Shown: piece after piece, positions 48,773 through 57,213 of the stretch | Numbering within the stretch: the first letter of the stretch is position 1 | Layout: the number at the start of each line of letters is the position of its first letter | Source: Thraustochytrium sp. TN22 | Taxonomy: Eukaryota; Sar; Bigyra; Thraustochytrida; Thraustochytriidae | Length of the DNA: 64,000 nt | Assembly: GCA_013306675.1 (NCBI GenBank) | Contig: JABLUY010000019.1 | Span: 124,001 to 188,000 of the forward strand | Direction: 5' to 3' | Position numbers and translations under genes: made by a program | Notes under the pieces: model-generated | The model's database searches: none | What the model saw: only the letters and a program-made list of their open reading frames with translations | What the model was told of the DNA's origin: nothing

Positions 48773-49654
48773 ATGGAGCGCGCGCGCAAGGGCGAGGCGG
48801 CCAAGGGAAAGAAGCGGCGCCGCGCAGAGGAGGAGGAGGAGCAAGGCGAGGTGGACCTGGACGACCTCGACGCCAAGATCAAGGCGCTGGAGGCAGAACT
48901 GAGCGAGGATGAGGAGGGAAGCGGCGAGGACAGCAGCGACGATGATGATGATGATGATGATGAGGAGGAGGAGGAGGAGGAGGAGGGCAGCAGCAAGACG
49001 GAAAAGGGCAAGGGAAAGAGTGCAGGGGAGGAGGAGTGGCGCCTCGGCGTTGACGAAGAGCTCGAGCGCGAGCGTATCCCGAAGCTGCCCAAGCATCTGC
49101 TACCGGCCGCCGGCATTAGCAAGGTATTCAACGTACCCGGCGACAAGCCAGCCAAGGCCAAAAAGGTCAAGCAGACCGCCGCGCAGCCTCCGCCGCTCCC
49201 CAGCAGCAAGCCACCAGCGGCCAGGCCAGAGAACAAACAGATGAAAGGGGAAGATGCAGACGTCGCCGAGGGCGACTTGCACGTCTGCGAAGCCTGCAAG
49301 TTCAAGTGCAAATTCAAGGCTGAGTTCAAGCGGCACTTGCGCTCGCTGCGGCACCGCCAGCAAACTGTCCTGGCCGCCGGCGCTGCCTACGAGCCTGCCG
49401 CCAAGCGGCCGTGCTATTGCCGGTCCTGCCAGACTCAGTTCGAGACGCCCGAACAGCTCTTTGCACATCGCGAGACGCCAGAGCACATCAAGGCCGTCGA
49501 GGAGGAGCGCAAAGCCTCATACTGCCACGTCTGTCGCAAGCAATTCACCAGTGCTGCGCAGCTGCGCGAGCACGTGGGCGGCAAGGCGCACATGGAGGCT
49601 GTGGAATCTCGTCGTTCTCGCGCCGTGGGGCCTCATCGGTCGCGCCCTCGCTGA
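48773..49654 (+). CDS. three-finger C2H2 (U1/matrin-like) zinc-finger protein
   Basis: The protein has 293 residues. The first 100 are Lys/Arg then Asp/Glu-rich. Three widely spaced zinc fingers follow: CEACKFKCKFKAEFKRH...H (about 175-197), CRSCQTQFETPEQLFAH...H (about 218-240) and CHVCRKQFTSAAQLREH...H (about 252-275). The C-x2-C...H-x5-H spacing and long linkers resemble U1-type or ZNF346/JAZ-like fingers, which tend to bind double-stranded or structured RNA and not DNA. A nuclear RNA-binding role is therefore plausible but unproven. The ATG is in GGCAGCATGGAG. The tail is short and basic. It converges on the TIR/HET-TPR gene with 145 bp between stops. Confidence 0.85.
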   Translation: MERARKGEAAKGKKRRRAEEEEEQGEVDLDDLDAKIKALEAELSEDEEGSGEDSSDDDDDDDDEEEEEEEEGSSKTEKGKGKSAGEEEWRLGVDEELERERIPKLPKHLLPAAGISKVFNVPGDKPAKAKKVKQTAAQPPPLPSSKPPAARPENKQMKGEDADVAEGDLHVCEACKFKCKFKAEFKRHLRSLRHRQQTVLAAGAAYEPAAKRPCYCRSCQTQFETPEQLFAHRETPEHIKAVEEERKASYCHVCRKQFTSAAQLREHVGGKAHMEAVESRRSRAVGPHRSRPR

Positions 49655-49799
49655 GCTGAGCTGTGAGCTTTGGCTGCGCCATGCTGTCGCCGTGCTCGCG
49701 AGGTAGCAAACAAACAAACAAAACAAAACAATGTGTATTGATCATCATCATCATCATCACCACGCGCGGACTCGGCCTTTCTGTCTGGCCGCCGAAGCA
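49655..49799. other. convergent 3' region with ATC repeat
   Basis: This short convergent gap contains AAACAAAC/AAACA repeats and a CATCATCATCATCATCAC microsatellite near 49742-49760. Both are likely within 3' untranslated sequence. Confidence 0.5.
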
Positions 49800-51620
49800 T
49801 CACTTGGCGTGGTCGAGTCTGGCTCGACAGAGGTCCGCGGCGCGCTGGACGACCTTGGTCTTCCAGTGGTCCGCGCCCAGGACCTCCTTGTAGATGCTCA
49901 AGGCGTCCTCGTAGGATTCGAGCGCGGCATCAATCTTGCCGAGGCGCTTGAAGGTGCTAGCAATGTTGGTGAGGGTCTCGGCCACCTCCGTGTGGCGCTC
50001 ACCGTGGACTCGGCGCTCGATGTCGAGCGCCCTGCCAAAGTACTGGACCGCCTCCTCGTAGCGCCCCTGAGCCTTGTAGACGACGGCGATGCTGTTCAGC
50101 ATGTCCGCGACGGTGCCGTGGGCCGGACCGTAGACCGCCCTGTAAATGGCGAGCGCGTCCGTGTAGTGTTGCAAGGCCTCGTCGTGGAGGCCTTGGGCGT
50201 CGTAGATGGTACCCATGGTCCCGAGCGCGGCGGCCACGTGATGGCTCCGCGGGTCGAAGGCCTCTCGGTACATGTCGAGCGCCTCGTCGCAGGTGCGCAT
50301 TGCATCCTCGTAGCGGCGCAAATGCTCGTAGGTGACGGCCATGCGGTGAGCAATGGCGGCCACGGTGGCGTTGCGCGGGCCGAAGAGCGTCCGCGCCACG
50401 GCGAGCGCCTCTTCGTACAGCTGCAGCGCCTCGTCATATCCCGCCTGCTCGTCCAGCAGGTTGCCGAAGTTCTCGAGCAGCGGCAAGAGGTCCTCCTGCG
50501 CCTCGGCGCCCTGTGCCCGCAGCTGCTCGATGCGGCTACGCGCGATATCCATGAGCCAGGAGCGCTGACGGCCCTGCACCTCCATGTTGAGCGCCGTGTA
50601 GCCGCCCTCGACCTTGTCCTGCACCGCCTTGTCGATCATGGCCTTGTCCTCAGGCTTGCAGCACAGCGCCTTGCGCATGTCCATCTTGTCGGCCATGGTG
50701 GCGCCGACGGACGCAGAGTCCTCGCAGAGCTGGTGCAGAAAGGCGTCCTGCTGGCCCGGCGCATAGACCACCTCGAGCGGCTTGCTGCTCGTGGCGGCGC
50801 CGTAGATCTCCCACACGCACCACGCGCGCTGCAGCGGCGCCGGCTCGTCCCACCGGTCGAAGAAGACCACGGCCTCCTCGAAGCGGTCAATGGCGGTGTG
50901 CAGACCGCTGCGCACGATGCGCTCGCGAGCTTGCACCATTTCTTCCGCAACCCCGCTGTCGCTGCTCGTGAGCAGCGGCTGATTTGCGCAGAAGACGTCC
51001 AGCCACACGAAGCGCTGCTCGGCGCGCTTGCCAGCAAAGTGGTCCGAGAGCGCCGCCACGAGGTCCGAGAACCTGCAACTGCGCGCGTGGCTCACGAAGC
51101 TGCCCTGGTACGCCTGGCCCACGCCGCGCTTGCCCACGGCGTTGAGGTAGAACTGCTTGCCGGCCGGCATACCGCGCGTCGCGGCCATCACCACGTAGGT
51201 CGCCACATCCTCCGTGGTCCACTCCCCGCGCGCCTTCTCCTGCGCGTCCTCGCCCGCGCGGAACCGCACCGTCCCGCTCACAAAGGGTACGCGCCCCACG
51301 CAGGCGCCCTTTCTGCTCGCCTTGACCAGCTCGATGGTCGTGCCCTCGGGCACCAGGTCGCTCAGGTCGCGGCTCGCTACGAAGAGCCGCACCCCCTTGG
51401 CCAGTTTCCCGGCCAGCACCCGCGCCAGCACGGACTGCACCGCGTCCACGCTCACGCTGCGGTAGTCGATGATGCTGCTCTCCTCCTCCAGCGGCTCATG
51501 ATCCTCCAGCAGCTGCTGCTCGTCCAGCTGCTCGCCCTCCGCCGCCGCTCCCTTGCCAGTCGCTTGCCGCGACCCCACGCTCAGTCGCAGGCTCGTACGG
51601 AGCGCCTTGAGCGTGGACAT
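49800..51620 (-). CDS. TIR/HET-like domain fused to kinesin-light-chain-type TPRs
   Basis: The protein has 606 residues. Residues about 170-300 contain a module with SFVSHARSCRFSDLVAAL, RFVWLDVFCANQ and RAWCVWEIYGA. In protists this module commonly stands before TPR or other repeats and is loosely related to TIR or fungal HET domains. Residues about 380-600 hold about five 42-residue TPRs of the kinesin-light-chain kind (LGTMGTIYDAQGLHDEAL, LNSIAVVYKAQGRYEEAVQY, LTNIASTFKRLGKIDAALES). KLC-type TPRs bind peptides, so the protein may be a signalling adaptor or immune-like sensor. That is inference. There is no kinesin-light-chain heptad region, so it should not be called a kinesin light chain. 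The ATG precedes STLKALRTSL; a hydrophobic stretch lies upstream in frame but has no ATG. Confidence 0.85.
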   Translation of the reverse strand: MSTLKALRTSLRLSVGSRQATGKGAAAEGEQLDEQQLLEDHEPLEEESSIIDYRSVSVDAVQSVLARVLAGKLAKGVRLFVASRDLSDLVPEGTTIELVKASRKGACVGRVPFVSGTVRFRAGEDAQEKARGEWTTEDVATYVVMAATRGMPAGKQFYLNAVGKRGVGQAYQGSFVSHARSCRFSDLVAALSDHFAGKRAEQRFVWLDVFCANQPLLTSSDSGVAEEMVQARERIVRSGLHTAIDRFEEAVVFFDRWDEPAPLQRAWCVWEIYGAATSSKPLEVVYAPGQQDAFLHQLCEDSASVGATMADKMDMRKALCCKPEDKAMIDKAVQDKVEGGYTALNMEVQGRQRSWLMDIARSRIEQLRAQGAEAQEDLLPLLENFGNLLDEQAGYDEALQLYEEALAVARTLFGPRNATVAAIAHRMAVTYEHLRRYEDAMRTCDEALDMYREAFDPRSHHVAAALGTMGTIYDAQGLHDEALQHYTDALAIYRAVYGPAHGTVADMLNSIAVVYKAQGRYEEAVQYFGRALDIERRVHGERHTEVAETLTNIASTFKRLGKIDAALESYEDALSIYKEVLGADHWKTKVVQRAADLCRARLDHAK

Positions 51621-51761
51621 GTGCGCGGACAGAACCCGCTGTACTGTCAGGACGGCCAGGACAAGGCTTGCCACGCCGAGCTTGCCGTGGCAAGGCAAGG
51701 CCCTGCGAGCCGAGGCAAGGCAAGGCCTAGCGAATGCTGCGGCGCCTTTGCTGGCCGGCGG

Positions 51762-51805
<44 letters not shown>

Positions 51806-52883
51806 CAGCCGAGCGCGAGAGCGAGGCGCCGAGGCTCGAGCCAACTCGGAGCGAGCCCAAGACCCTTTGACGGTCTGTTGGCTCGAGAGCGGGTGAGCAC
51901 GCTGCGGCTGCGCCGCTGCGGCACGACTGCGGCACGCGCCAAATTTTACGCAAGCCGCCACTACATTCACAGCAACTGGCGAGGAGCGAAGTGGTTGTTA
52001 GCACTGGAGGGAAGCCACGGTGTGCGCGGTCTATGGCCGCGGCCACGGCCGTCGCTCTTTAGTAGGTTAGCTAAGATACCCAAGAGCGAGGGGAACCTGA
52101 CACTGACAATGAGGCCGCGTGAGGCCGCTGCAAGGCTGGCTCGTGGCGCGGTGCGGCGGCTCGCGGGCCGCTGGCCCCGAGAGCGTCCGCAAGTAGCTGT
52201 CGGTCTTGAGCGTGCCGGGGTGGCACATCCCTGCATGGCATGTGTCATACTTTCATCTTCCGAGTCTCGCTCCACCTGATGCAGTGGTTTTACTACTGAC
52301 TTGTACTACTTCTGGCACCACGCCGGCAGGGCCCGGCAAGCTGAGGCTGAGCGCCGCCGGTCGCGCCGCCAGCGGCCAGCATCGTCAGCGGCCGATGGGT
52401 TGCGCGGGAGCCACCCACCCGCTCTCCTCTGCAATGCTGTCTTTGGGAGGCCACAAGGCACGCAAGGCACGACGCACTCGTTGATACTAGGAGGTCGCAG
52501 TGTCGCACCCAGGTACCATGGTGGTACCAACGGGTACCTGGTACCAGGGGTAGCACCACAAGCGTTTTCTCGTGCGGCACGAAGCATTTGTTTGCAGGAC
52601 ACAAAGCACGACAAACCCCTTGTCTGGGTATCGTTAGGCTGGGTATCGTTCGGTATCAACGTACCAGGTACGAACCACCACGTGAAGAAACCCGTCTTCT
52701 CGTTTGGCTGCCTCGGCTCTGGGTCATCGTTCATCGCAGAGCTGACAGCTGCACATCGTTTGATCAGAGAGATAATGTAAAAGAGTCCGTCTTGTCGTTG
52801 AGCTCGCTCGCTCGCTCGTTCGCTCGACGTCCCTTCATTCGTCATTTGCTTCTCGCTTCCGCAGAGGTGTGTCTATGATGGCA
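51621..52883. other. intergenic region with CTGC array and GGTACC palindromes
   Basis: This 1.26-kb gap between two minus-strand genes holds a CTGC array (51761-51807) and a run of GGTACC words (52507-52555). In that run CCAGGTACC at 52509-52517 and GGTACCTGG at 52533-52541 form a 9-bp perfect inverted repeat. More ACGTACCAGGTACG follows near 52661. I see no gene. Confidence 0.5.
51761..51807. repeat. CTGC tetranucleotide array
   Basis: About 11 units, 140-190 bp upstream of the TIR/HET-TPR start. It has the same unit and a similar length and promoter distance as the array before hybrid kinase 2. Confidence 0.9.
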
Positions 52884-54338
52884 TCAGATGCGGTTGCCAA
52901 GCTCCTGGCGGTAGGACTTGAGGATGTCGACAAACTTCATGGTGATGGCGCCCTCGCTGTTGATGACATCGTCGATGCAGTTGACAGCCTTGAGCTTGAT
53001 GTCGTCAGGGAAGCTGAAGACGACGCAGAGGCGGGAATCGGCGAGAACGTTCCAAATAATCGCGCCTTGCACGAAGAGGGAGTTGATGCGGTTGGCGTTC
53101 TCGTACTCGGGCGCGGCCGAGTGCTGCGTGGTGCTGAGCGCCATGATCATGGCTGCGACCTTGCCGACGGCGGGCTTCGCCTTTGAGCCGTATGGAAGCG
53201 CAAGCGTGGACTTGGCGAGCTCCTTTCGGCGACGGTTGCAAATGAGGACGAGGTCCTGGTCCTTGGAATCCTCCCAGCGCTCGCGGTAGTAGAGCATCTT
53301 GGTATCCTTGTCCGGCATGTCGTCGGTAAGCGGGGTGATCTCAACGCCACGGATCGAGTACAGGCGCTGCTGCGTGGCCGTATTGGAGAAGGACTCCCAG
53401 AAGAAGTCGGCCAGCGAGGCGGCGTCGATGCCGGGGAAGAGCACATCCACGCGCACGTTGAGGCGGCGGCGCGGCTTGGCGTCTGGGTCGAGGTCCGGCG
53501 CGGCCGGGCCCTTGGCGGACTCCTTCTTGACCGTGCCGTACTCGTCAATGAACTTGTAAAACACAGAGAGGTTCTGGTACGGCAGGTCAGCCTCGAGCGG
53601 CACGGTGGCCTGCTTCCAGTTGTCCGCCTGGCTCTGCGACACGAGGCCCAGCACGTGCGCCTGCGCCGTGTCCGCGCCCTGCTTGTAAATGGCGTGCCGC
53701 GCGTTTACTGACGAGGGCGCGCCTTCGCTGAGCCGCTTGAAGCACGCCACGAACCGCTTGTGCTCCTCAAGCTGCGCGCGCAGGAGTTCGTTCTCGATGC
53801 GCATGTCTGTTGACCCTTGCTCGCGCAGGCTCTCCACCTTGAGCTGCAGCTCGCCGATCTTGGCCAGGAACTGAGACCGCTCCTCGCGCAGCCGCTCGTT
53901 CTCGTCGCGAAGATCCTCAAGCTCGCGCTTTCGCCGCGCGCGCGACATGCGGCTGGCCGCCGCGATCTGCTTGCGCCGCTTCGCCTTCTTCTCCGCGTCG
54001 TCCTCGTCGCCGCCGCCGCCGCCGCCGCCGCTCCCGCTCGCCTCGCTCGCGGTGCGTTCCACGCGCGTCGCCTTGCGCGTCGGGCGACCGCCGGCCGCCG
54101 TCACCTTCGGCGCGCCGGGCGCCACCGGCGGCGCGCCCAAGTCATCGTAGCCCTCGCTCGACGCCAGTCGCAGCGGCTGGCCGCCCTGCGCGCTCGGGTC
54201 GTAGTACTGCTGCTGCGGCTGGCCCGGCGGCTGGCCCATGGGCGCGCCGTGGCCGCCCATGGGCTCCTCCAGGAACATGCCGCCGCTGTCCGTCACCACG
54301 CCCGGCAGCAGCAGGTCGAACTCGAACAGGTCCCCCAT
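52884..54338 (-). CDS. bZIP transcription factor fused to a START-like domain
   Basis: The protein has 484 residues. The N-terminus (FEFDLLLPGV) is acidic/aromatic, activation-like. The basic region is KRRKQIAAASRMSRARRKRE (120-139). It is followed by a zipper with heptad residues L143, L150, F157, L164 and L171, which continues as a coiled coil to about 200. The spacing from Ser-Arg (132-133) to the first Leu is canonical. However, the near-invariant Asn of the basic region is Ile (125). Residues about 290-475 look like a START-type lipid-binding fold (LNVRVDVLFPGIDAASLADF, LYYRERWEDSKDQDLVLIC, GAIIWNVLADSRLCVVFSF). This would be a ligand-sensing factor in the manner of plant HD-ZIP START proteins. 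Altered bZIP basic regions are known in oomycetes. A poly-Gly run lies before the basic region. Confidence 0.88.
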   Translation of the reverse strand: MGDLFEFDLLLPGVVTDSGGMFLEEPMGGHGAPMGQPPGQPQQQYYDPSAQGGQPLRLASSEGYDDLGAPPVAPGAPKVTAAGGRPTRKATRVERTASEASGSGGGGGGGDEDDAEKKAKRRKQIAAASRMSRARRKRELEDLRDENERLREERSQFLAKIGELQLKVESLREQGSTDMRIENELLRAQLEEHKRFVACFKRLSEGAPSSVNARHAIYKQGADTAQAHVLGLVSQSQADNWKQATVPLEADLPYQNLSVFYKFIDEYGTVKKESAKGPAAPDLDPDAKPRRRLNVRVDVLFPGIDAASLADFFWESFSNTATQQRLYSIRGVEITPLTDDMPDKDTKMLYYRERWEDSKDQDLVLICNRRRKELAKSTLALPYGSKAKPAVGKVAAMIMALSTTQHSAAPEYENANRINSLFVQGAIIWNVLADSRLCVVFSFPDDIKLKAVNCIDDVINSEGAITMKFVDILKSYRQELGNRI

Positions 54339-54681
54339 TTTCCCGGCTCGTCTCGTCCAGCTCGTCCGCCGCCGTCTAGCCCAGCGCCACCTGCACGACC
54401 CCGCGTGCAGTCCGAGGCGGTCACGAGCAGCAGCGCAAGCAAGTCAGCGAGCCCACCCCCGGGCGCTCTCCCCGCGATGCAGCCCGCCCCTTTTGCGCGC
54501 GCGCTCGCTTCGCTCTGCTCGCTCGCCAGGGTGCTTGCGCGCCTGCACGCCACCTGCGCCTTGGCGGGAATGAACGAACGAAGCGAGGGAGACCCGCGCG
54601 CCTCTCTCCAGCCGCAGCCGCAGACGCGCCGCGCAGCGCAGCGCAGCGCAGCGCAGCGTCGCCGCGCGAGCGCCCGCCCCC

Positions 54682-54712
<31 letters not shown>

Positions 54713-55824
54713 GGACTCGTACGCCGCCAGCGCAGTGGTGAAGGAGGTTTGGATGCGCGGGTAATGGGATGCACGCAGCGAGCGCGAATCCGGCCCCGCC
54801 GCCACGCGACCCAGGCAGGCACCGCCGGCGCGGCTGGGCGCGGCTGCGCGCGCGCGGCCGCCGCGCGGCGCGCCCTCGCCGAGGCGGCACAGCGGCGCAG
54901 CGCGGCGCCACGCCACGGCGGCACAGCGGCGCAGCGCCACGGCACGGCGCGGCGCGGCCGCGGCCGCGCGAGGCAGCTGGACTCGCCGGAGCGCGCAGCG
55001 GGATAGGCCGGATCCGGGTCCGGCAAGCGGCTTGGGCCGGGTAGCGGGGGCGCCCGGTCTCCAGCCAGCCAGGCCAGAGCGGGCCTCCTGTTTTTCCCAG
55101 TCTGGCTGACTCTGCCTGACTGACAGTGACTGTGACTGACAGTGAGTGAGTTGGAGCGCGCACTGGCACTGCAGGAGGCGCGTGCGGCAGAGGCGCCGCG
55201 CATGGCGTGGGCTTGCGCATGCCGGCGATCGCCTTCCTGGCCTTGCTGGCCTTCCTGGCGCAGGCTGGCGACGGCGCGCCCGGCGCCTGCAGAGGCGCCT
55301 CCGCATTGTGGAGTAGTAGTCCGCAAGGCTTCCTCGCCGCCGGCATCGCTCAGATGATCGCGGGTCGAGGCTCATCGTCTAGGAGAGTCCGGGCCGAGTC
55401 GGCCTTGAAGGGCTGGCGCAGCGTGCGTGGTGGCGCCCAGGTGCGCGGCGGCAGCGTGGTGGCCGGGCGCGCGGCTCTGCGACAGGGAGAAGGCCTAGCT
55501 AGGAAGATGCACGGACAGTGACATCATGTGAGTCAGAGAAGGAGAGGGAGAGCGCCCGAGCAGCAGGCGGCTGGCGATGGATTCGCGTCACGACGTTCGC
55601 CGAGTCGCCGCGCAGGTCCTGCCAGTGGCAGTCTCGGCGGCCGCGCCGCCGCGTCACCCGCGTGCAGGTTGACCGTGACGTGGCGGTACCGGGTACTACT
55701 AACTTTTAATTAAAATAAGGGTACCAGGTCCAGGTAACTTCGTCACTCTGGCGACATTGCAGACTCATGCAGAGACCCCGCGCGGGCCGGCGAGCTGCTC
55801 GCAGAGCGGGTACGCGGAGCGAAG
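54339..55824. promoter_or_regulatory. divergent region between bZIP-START and CRAL-TRIO genes
   Basis: A 1.5-kb divergent gap with GCAGC pentanucleotides (about 54629-54657), a CCG run (54677-54712) and GGCGC/GGCAC words (about 54890-54960). Near the CRAL-TRIO gene, 55684-55737 holds GGTACC words around a perfect TACTAAC box. GTGAGT at 55528 and CAG at 55725-55727 would allow a leader intron of about 200 bp. No coding frame is credible. Confidence 0.45.
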
Positions 55825-56931
55825 ATGGCGGCGGCTCAGGCGGGCGCGACGGCCGCGGTGGCGGTGGACACGAGCGGGGAGCGCAGCACAGAGGCGCAGG
55901 TGGCGGCGCTGACGGCGGAGCAGCGCGCCGCCTTCGAGGAGCTCAAGCGCGAGTATGAGGCGAACAAGGCGACCACGTACAAGGGGCAGGATTTTGGCGA
56001 CTACATGCTGCTGCGGTTCCTGCGCAACAGCCCGGGTGCGAAGAAGTTCAACGTCAAGACGGCGCAGAAGGTGATGCGCAACTTCGCGGCCTGGAGCCAA
56101 AAGATCGAGCTGGACAAGCTCAACGTGGCCATGGTGCGCAAGCAGCTGGAGACCACCACGCTCAGCATCCCCGGCACGCGGTCCAAGGAGGGCCACCTGT
56201 ATCTGTTCATGAAGCCGGCGCTCTTCTTCCCCAAGAAGGACTCGCTCGACGAGCTCATGCGCAGCCTCGTCTACCTCCTGGAATGCATGACCGAGCTCGA
56301 GACCTGCTGCACAGACGGTATTGCTGTCATGTGCGACATGACCGGTTGGACCTTTTCCAACTTCGGCGTGCGCTACGCCAAGACTTACTTTGACACCATG
56401 CAGGGCCGCTTCCCCATGCGCGTGCGCCAGTTCCTCATCGTCAACCCGCCTTCGTGGTTCGGCGCCATCTGGAAGATCATCCGCCCCATGATGAGCCACG
56501 ACTTCGCAGCCAAGGTCAAGCTCCCCAAGCTCAAGGACGTGTCTGACTTCGTCCAGGACCCCAAGCTCCTGCCCGTCGAGTTCGGCGGCCCCGTGGACGT
56601 GCATGCCTCGATCCGCGACCTCATGCACTACCGCGCCAAGGTCGAGGGCGTCGAGCTCGACGCCGACCACGTCGCCGCGCCCTCCATGACGGCCACTGGC
56701 GTCGGCGCCGGCTACGACAAGCACAACAACGACGACACGCCCAAGGCCGTTGCGGCCGCCCCCAAGACTTCCGAGGCCAAGGCTGACACGGTCGCCGACG
56801 CCGAGACCGAGACCGAAACTGGAGCCGAGGCCGAGGCAGCGACCGAGGCCGAAGCCGAGGCCGCCATCAAGGCGCACACGAGCTCTGCGCCCGAGCCCGA
56901 CAATGCAATTGCCAAGCCCGCTACGACGTAA
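55825..56931 (+). CDS. CRAL-TRIO (Sec14-like) lipid-transfer protein
   Basis: The protein has 368 residues. A CRAL-TRIO N-terminal helix bundle (FGDYMLLRFLRNSPGAKKF, NVKTAQKVMRNFAAW) leads to the CRAL-TRIO fold at about 90-260. The fold shows IAVMCDMTGWTFSNFGVRYA, FPMRVRQFLIVNPPSWFGAIW, KIIRPMMSHDFAAKVKL and LPVEFGGPVDV. Sec14-type proteins exchange phosphatidylinositol and other lipids between membranes. The tail (about 285-368) is Ala/Glu/Thr-rich and disordered. No GOLD domain or membrane segment follows. The ATG has AAG before it, which is strong context. The gene lies 282 bp upstream of the nucleotidyltransferase on the same strand. Confidence 0.92.
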   Translation: MAAAQAGATAAVAVDTSGERSTEAQVAALTAEQRAAFEELKREYEANKATTYKGQDFGDYMLLRFLRNSPGAKKFNVKTAQKVMRNFAAWSQKIELDKLNVAMVRKQLETTTLSIPGTRSKEGHLYLFMKPALFFPKKDSLDELMRSLVYLLECMTELETCCTDGIAVMCDMTGWTFSNFGVRYAKTYFDTMQGRFPMRVRQFLIVNPPSWFGAIWKIIRPMMSHDFAAKVKLPKLKDVSDFVQDPKLLPVEFGGPVDVHASIRDLMHYRAKVEGVELDADHVAAPSMTATGVGAGYDKHNNDDTPKAVAAAPKTSEAKADTVADAETETETGAEAEAATEAEAEAAIKAHTSSAPEPDNAIAKPATT

Positions 56932-57213
56932 CAGCGCACATCATAGAAGCTTCTCTTACGTTTTTCACGCTCGGTGCGCTTGTGCGCATGTGGTGAAACA
57001 CTGAATTATTTCTTTGCTTTCTGCACTGGCAGCTGCGACTTTCAAATGCTACGGGTGTCTTGCATCGCCTCCTGGCGATCTCCATCTTCTGAAAAGTAAG
57101 CTGCTGGTAATAATAAGGCCTACAGCTGCACATCACATACACAAGATCGCGCCTCGGCGGCACACCCGCAGATCGACAACCGCCCTGCCGCTGTCCTTCC
57201 CCCGCACTGCAGC
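56932..57213. other. intergenic region before the nucleotidyltransferase
   Basis: A gap of just under 300 bp between two plus-strand genes, AT-richer than its flanks. It must contain the CRAL-TRIO 3' end and the nucleotidyltransferase promoter. I see no repeat or gene. Confidence 0.4.

Noticed and set aside
49800-51620. Calling the TPR protein a kinesin light chain
   Set aside because: TPRs resemble kinesin light chain, but the heptad coiled coil is missing and the N-terminus is a TIR/HET-like module.
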